Shown here piece after piece: positions 6,908-7,203 of a stretch of 7,203 bases of DNA. The notes under the pieces are model-generated. The model saw only the letters and a list, made by a program, of their open reading frames with translations, was not told the origin of the DNA and did no database searches. Each line of letters begins with the position of its first letter. The first letter of the stretch is position 1. The position numbers and the translations under genes are program-made. This DNA is from an uncultured Erysipelotrichaceae bacterium (GTDB taxonomy: Bacteria > Bacillota_I > Bacilli_A > Erysipelotrichales > Erysipelotrichaceae): positions 1-7,203 of the forward strand of contig CALBJM010000329.1 of assembly GCA_937893225.1 (NCBI GenBank), read 5' to 3'.

Positions 6908-7000
6908 ATAGAAACGTGAATTTTCTATGAACAATTGTGTGTAAATGTCGTTTTTTGGTGGTAATATGAAGTTAGAAAATAGTATGTAGAGGATAATTAT

Positions 7001-7203
7001 ATGGCAAACAAAATCATTACAATTTCTAGACAATTTGGTAGTGGCGGCAGAACAATAGGAAAAGAAGTCGCTGAAAAATTAGGTATTAAGTGCTACGATA
7101 GTGAAATTATTGCACAAATAGCTGAAAAGAGTGGATTTACGGAAGATTACATTAAAGAAAATGGAGAATATATGGATGGAGGAGGTTTCTTTTCTTCATT
7201 AGG
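7001..7203 (+). CDS. Cytidylate-kinase-like family protein (5' end only)
   Basis: The first 67 residues of a P-loop NMP-kinase-like protein are visible before the window ends. MANKIITISRQFGSGGRTIG contains the SRQFGSGG phosphate-binding loop typical of the cytidylate-kinase-like family often found in Firmicutes. It is followed by GKEVAEKLGIKCYDSEIIAQIAE, the expected helix and the YD..I/L segment. This family is distinct from the true cytidylate kinase Cmk, and its substrate is not established, so no gene symbol is given. The ATG at 7001 has AGAGGA (6988-6993) 7 nt upstream. The gene is divergent from ftsH and shares a 151-nt intergenic region. I saw no convincing promoter for it within that region. 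Confidence 0.85.
   Translation, partial: MANKIITISRQFGSGGRTIGKEVAEKLGIKCYDSEIIAQIAEKSGFTEDYIKENGEYMDGGGFFSSL

Noticed and set aside
6935..6967. Promoter TTGTGT ... TAATAT for the kinase-like gene
   Set aside because: The spacer is 21 nt, too long for a confident sigma-A promoter, and alternatives would place the start after the ribosome binding site.

Overview
This window comes from a low-GC, Gram-positive-like bacterium. The evidence is AT-rich third codon positions, AGGAGG-type ribosome binding sites, sigma-A-type promoters, a CIRCE heat-shock operator and a wall-binding-repeat phosphodiesterase. The protein content (an FtsH whose N-terminus reads KKPIIYYY, HypA/HypB, and a very large FAD/Fe-S oxidoreductase) fits an anaerobic gut Bacillota, perhaps Erysipelotrichia or a relative. 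That placement is an inference from remembered family resemblance, not a search.

Positions 1-3437 (+ strand) hold the end of a tightly packed operon: the 3' end of hypB, a very large Fe-S/FAD/NAD(P) oxidoreductase (925 codons if read through) and hypA. It closes with a hairpin terminator whose loop contains the hypA stop codon. HypA and HypB insert nickel into [NiFe] enzymes. The oxidoreductase between them looks like an electron-transfer flavoprotein of the GltD/NfnB type with extra ferredoxin-like domains. It is interrupted by an in-frame TAA at 1327-1329, and both sides of the stop are clearly the same gene in the same frame.

Positions 3439-4954 (+ strand) hold a single-gene unit. A good sigma-A promoter sits only a few bases before the ATG of an exported glycerophosphodiester phosphodiesterase with degenerate cell-wall-binding repeats. 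The gene ends in a hairpin that can terminate transcription from both sides, because ftsH runs towards it.

Positions 4962-6849 (- strand) hold ftsH, the membrane AAA+ zinc protease. A net loss of 2 nt between Walker A and Walker B (near 6143/6144) splits it into two frames. Upstream is a perfect TATAAT directly abutting a CIRCE element (6881-6907), so HrcA heat-shock repression of ftsH is likely. Divergent from it, at 7001, begins a cytidylate-kinase-like gene that runs off the window.

No mobile element, CRISPR array, tRNA or rRNA was seen, and no stretch over 300 bases lacks a gene. I did not find a convincing wholly new system. The most notable points are the CIRCE control of ftsH, the oxidoreductase nested between two nickel chaperones, the two gene-breaking lesions within 5 kb, and the near-leaderless phosphodiesterase gene.
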